A stretch of DNA of 5,859 nucleotides. Source: Bacillota bacterium (GTDB taxonomy: Bacteria; Bacillota; Clostridia; Lachnospirales; Lachnospiraceae). The stretch is from NCBI GenBank assembly GCA_023443225.1, contig JAEZVF010000094.1, positions 1 through 5,859 of the forward strand, given 5' to 3'. Shown piece by piece: positions 5,836 to 5,859 of this stretch (the stretch's first letter is position 1; the number at the start of each line of letters is the position of its first letter). The notes under the pieces were generated by a model. The model was given only the letters and a program-made list of their open reading frames with translations. It searched no databases and was not told where the DNA came from. A program made the translations under genes and the position numbers.

Positions 5836-5859
5836 ATGCGAATACCAAATAGATTACCT
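5836..5859 (+). CDS. First eight codons of a rightward frame, possibly a transposase (partial)
   Basis: ATG 5836 opens a frame reading MRIPNRLP to the window edge. No ribosome binding site precedes it; the bases just upstream are TATTAGT. Its position behind the IS-like hairpins and the extended -10 suggests the transposase start, possibly leaderless, but eight codons cannot be assigned to a family and the real start could lie further right. Confidence 0.3.

Larger units (their letters stand above)
5738..5859 (+). mobile_element. Possible left end of an insertion sequence, cut by the window edge
   Basis: The stretch starts with GGGGCTGTCGCAC, the kind of G-rich, GCTGTC-containing tip found at the ends of several Firmicute insertion sequences (IS1182-like elements often have such tips). 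It then shows a hairpin that blocks transcription from either side, a second symmetric hairpin, an extended -10 element and the first codons of a rightward frame. This layout is typical of an IS left end with the transposase starting soon after. The right end, target duplication and transposase body are outside the window, so the family is not established. Confidence 0.45.

Noticed and set aside
1..5859. CRISPR array, tRNA or rRNA gene, riboswitch
   Set aside because: No regularly spaced repeats, cloverleaf, ribosomal RNA segment or known aptamer core could be recognised by eye in any intergenic region.

Overview
The window is AT-rich, with strong AGGAGG-type ribosome binding sites, short intergenic hairpin terminators and low-GC codon use. 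Together with the protein families present, this points to a low-GC Firmicute, most likely an anaerobic Clostridia/Lachnospiraceae-type bacterium. That assignment is inferred from composition and family resemblance, not from a marker gene.

Layout, left to right. Bases 1-13 carry the ribosome binding site of a leftward gene whose start codon lies just outside the window, with a plausible leftward promoter at 71-99 and tandem repeats over its start region. A gene-poor control region of about 500 bases follows. Its best feature is a perfect GTTTACA/TGTAAAC palindrome (223-240) nested in a second inverted repeat (215-256) and overlapping a possible rightward promoter. Next comes a short reading frame (529-771) whose second half resembles the extreme C-terminus of a hydantoinase/oxoprolinase B subunit, so it is probably a gene remnant. 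Then comes a tight two-gene operon: a 433-residue multi-membrane-spanning permease (798-2099) and a 710-residue hydantoinase/oxoprolinase A-type ATPase (2115-4247). The operon ends in a hairpin terminator at 4262-4297. A separate gene (4358-5020) encodes an ImmA/IrrE-like zinc metallopeptidase. Convergent to it lies a collapsed major-facilitator transporter gene (5079-5626, minus strand) that keeps only its two ends. The right edge (about 5738-5859) has a bidirectional hairpin, a second symmetric hairpin and the first codons of a rightward frame, resembling the end of an insertion sequence.

How it may work together: the permease probably imports a small, probably anionic or amide-type substrate that the HyuA-like protein acts on with ATP. 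HyuA-type proteins usually act with a HyuB partner, yet the only trace of HyuB here is the short fragment in front of the permease. Either the A subunit has become self-sufficient or uses a partner elsewhere, or the pathway is decaying. The collapsed transporter and the IS-like end show that gene loss is occurring nearby. I found no convincing new defence or mobile system. The most useful leads are the HyuB remnant, the altered HyuA signature and the nested operator.
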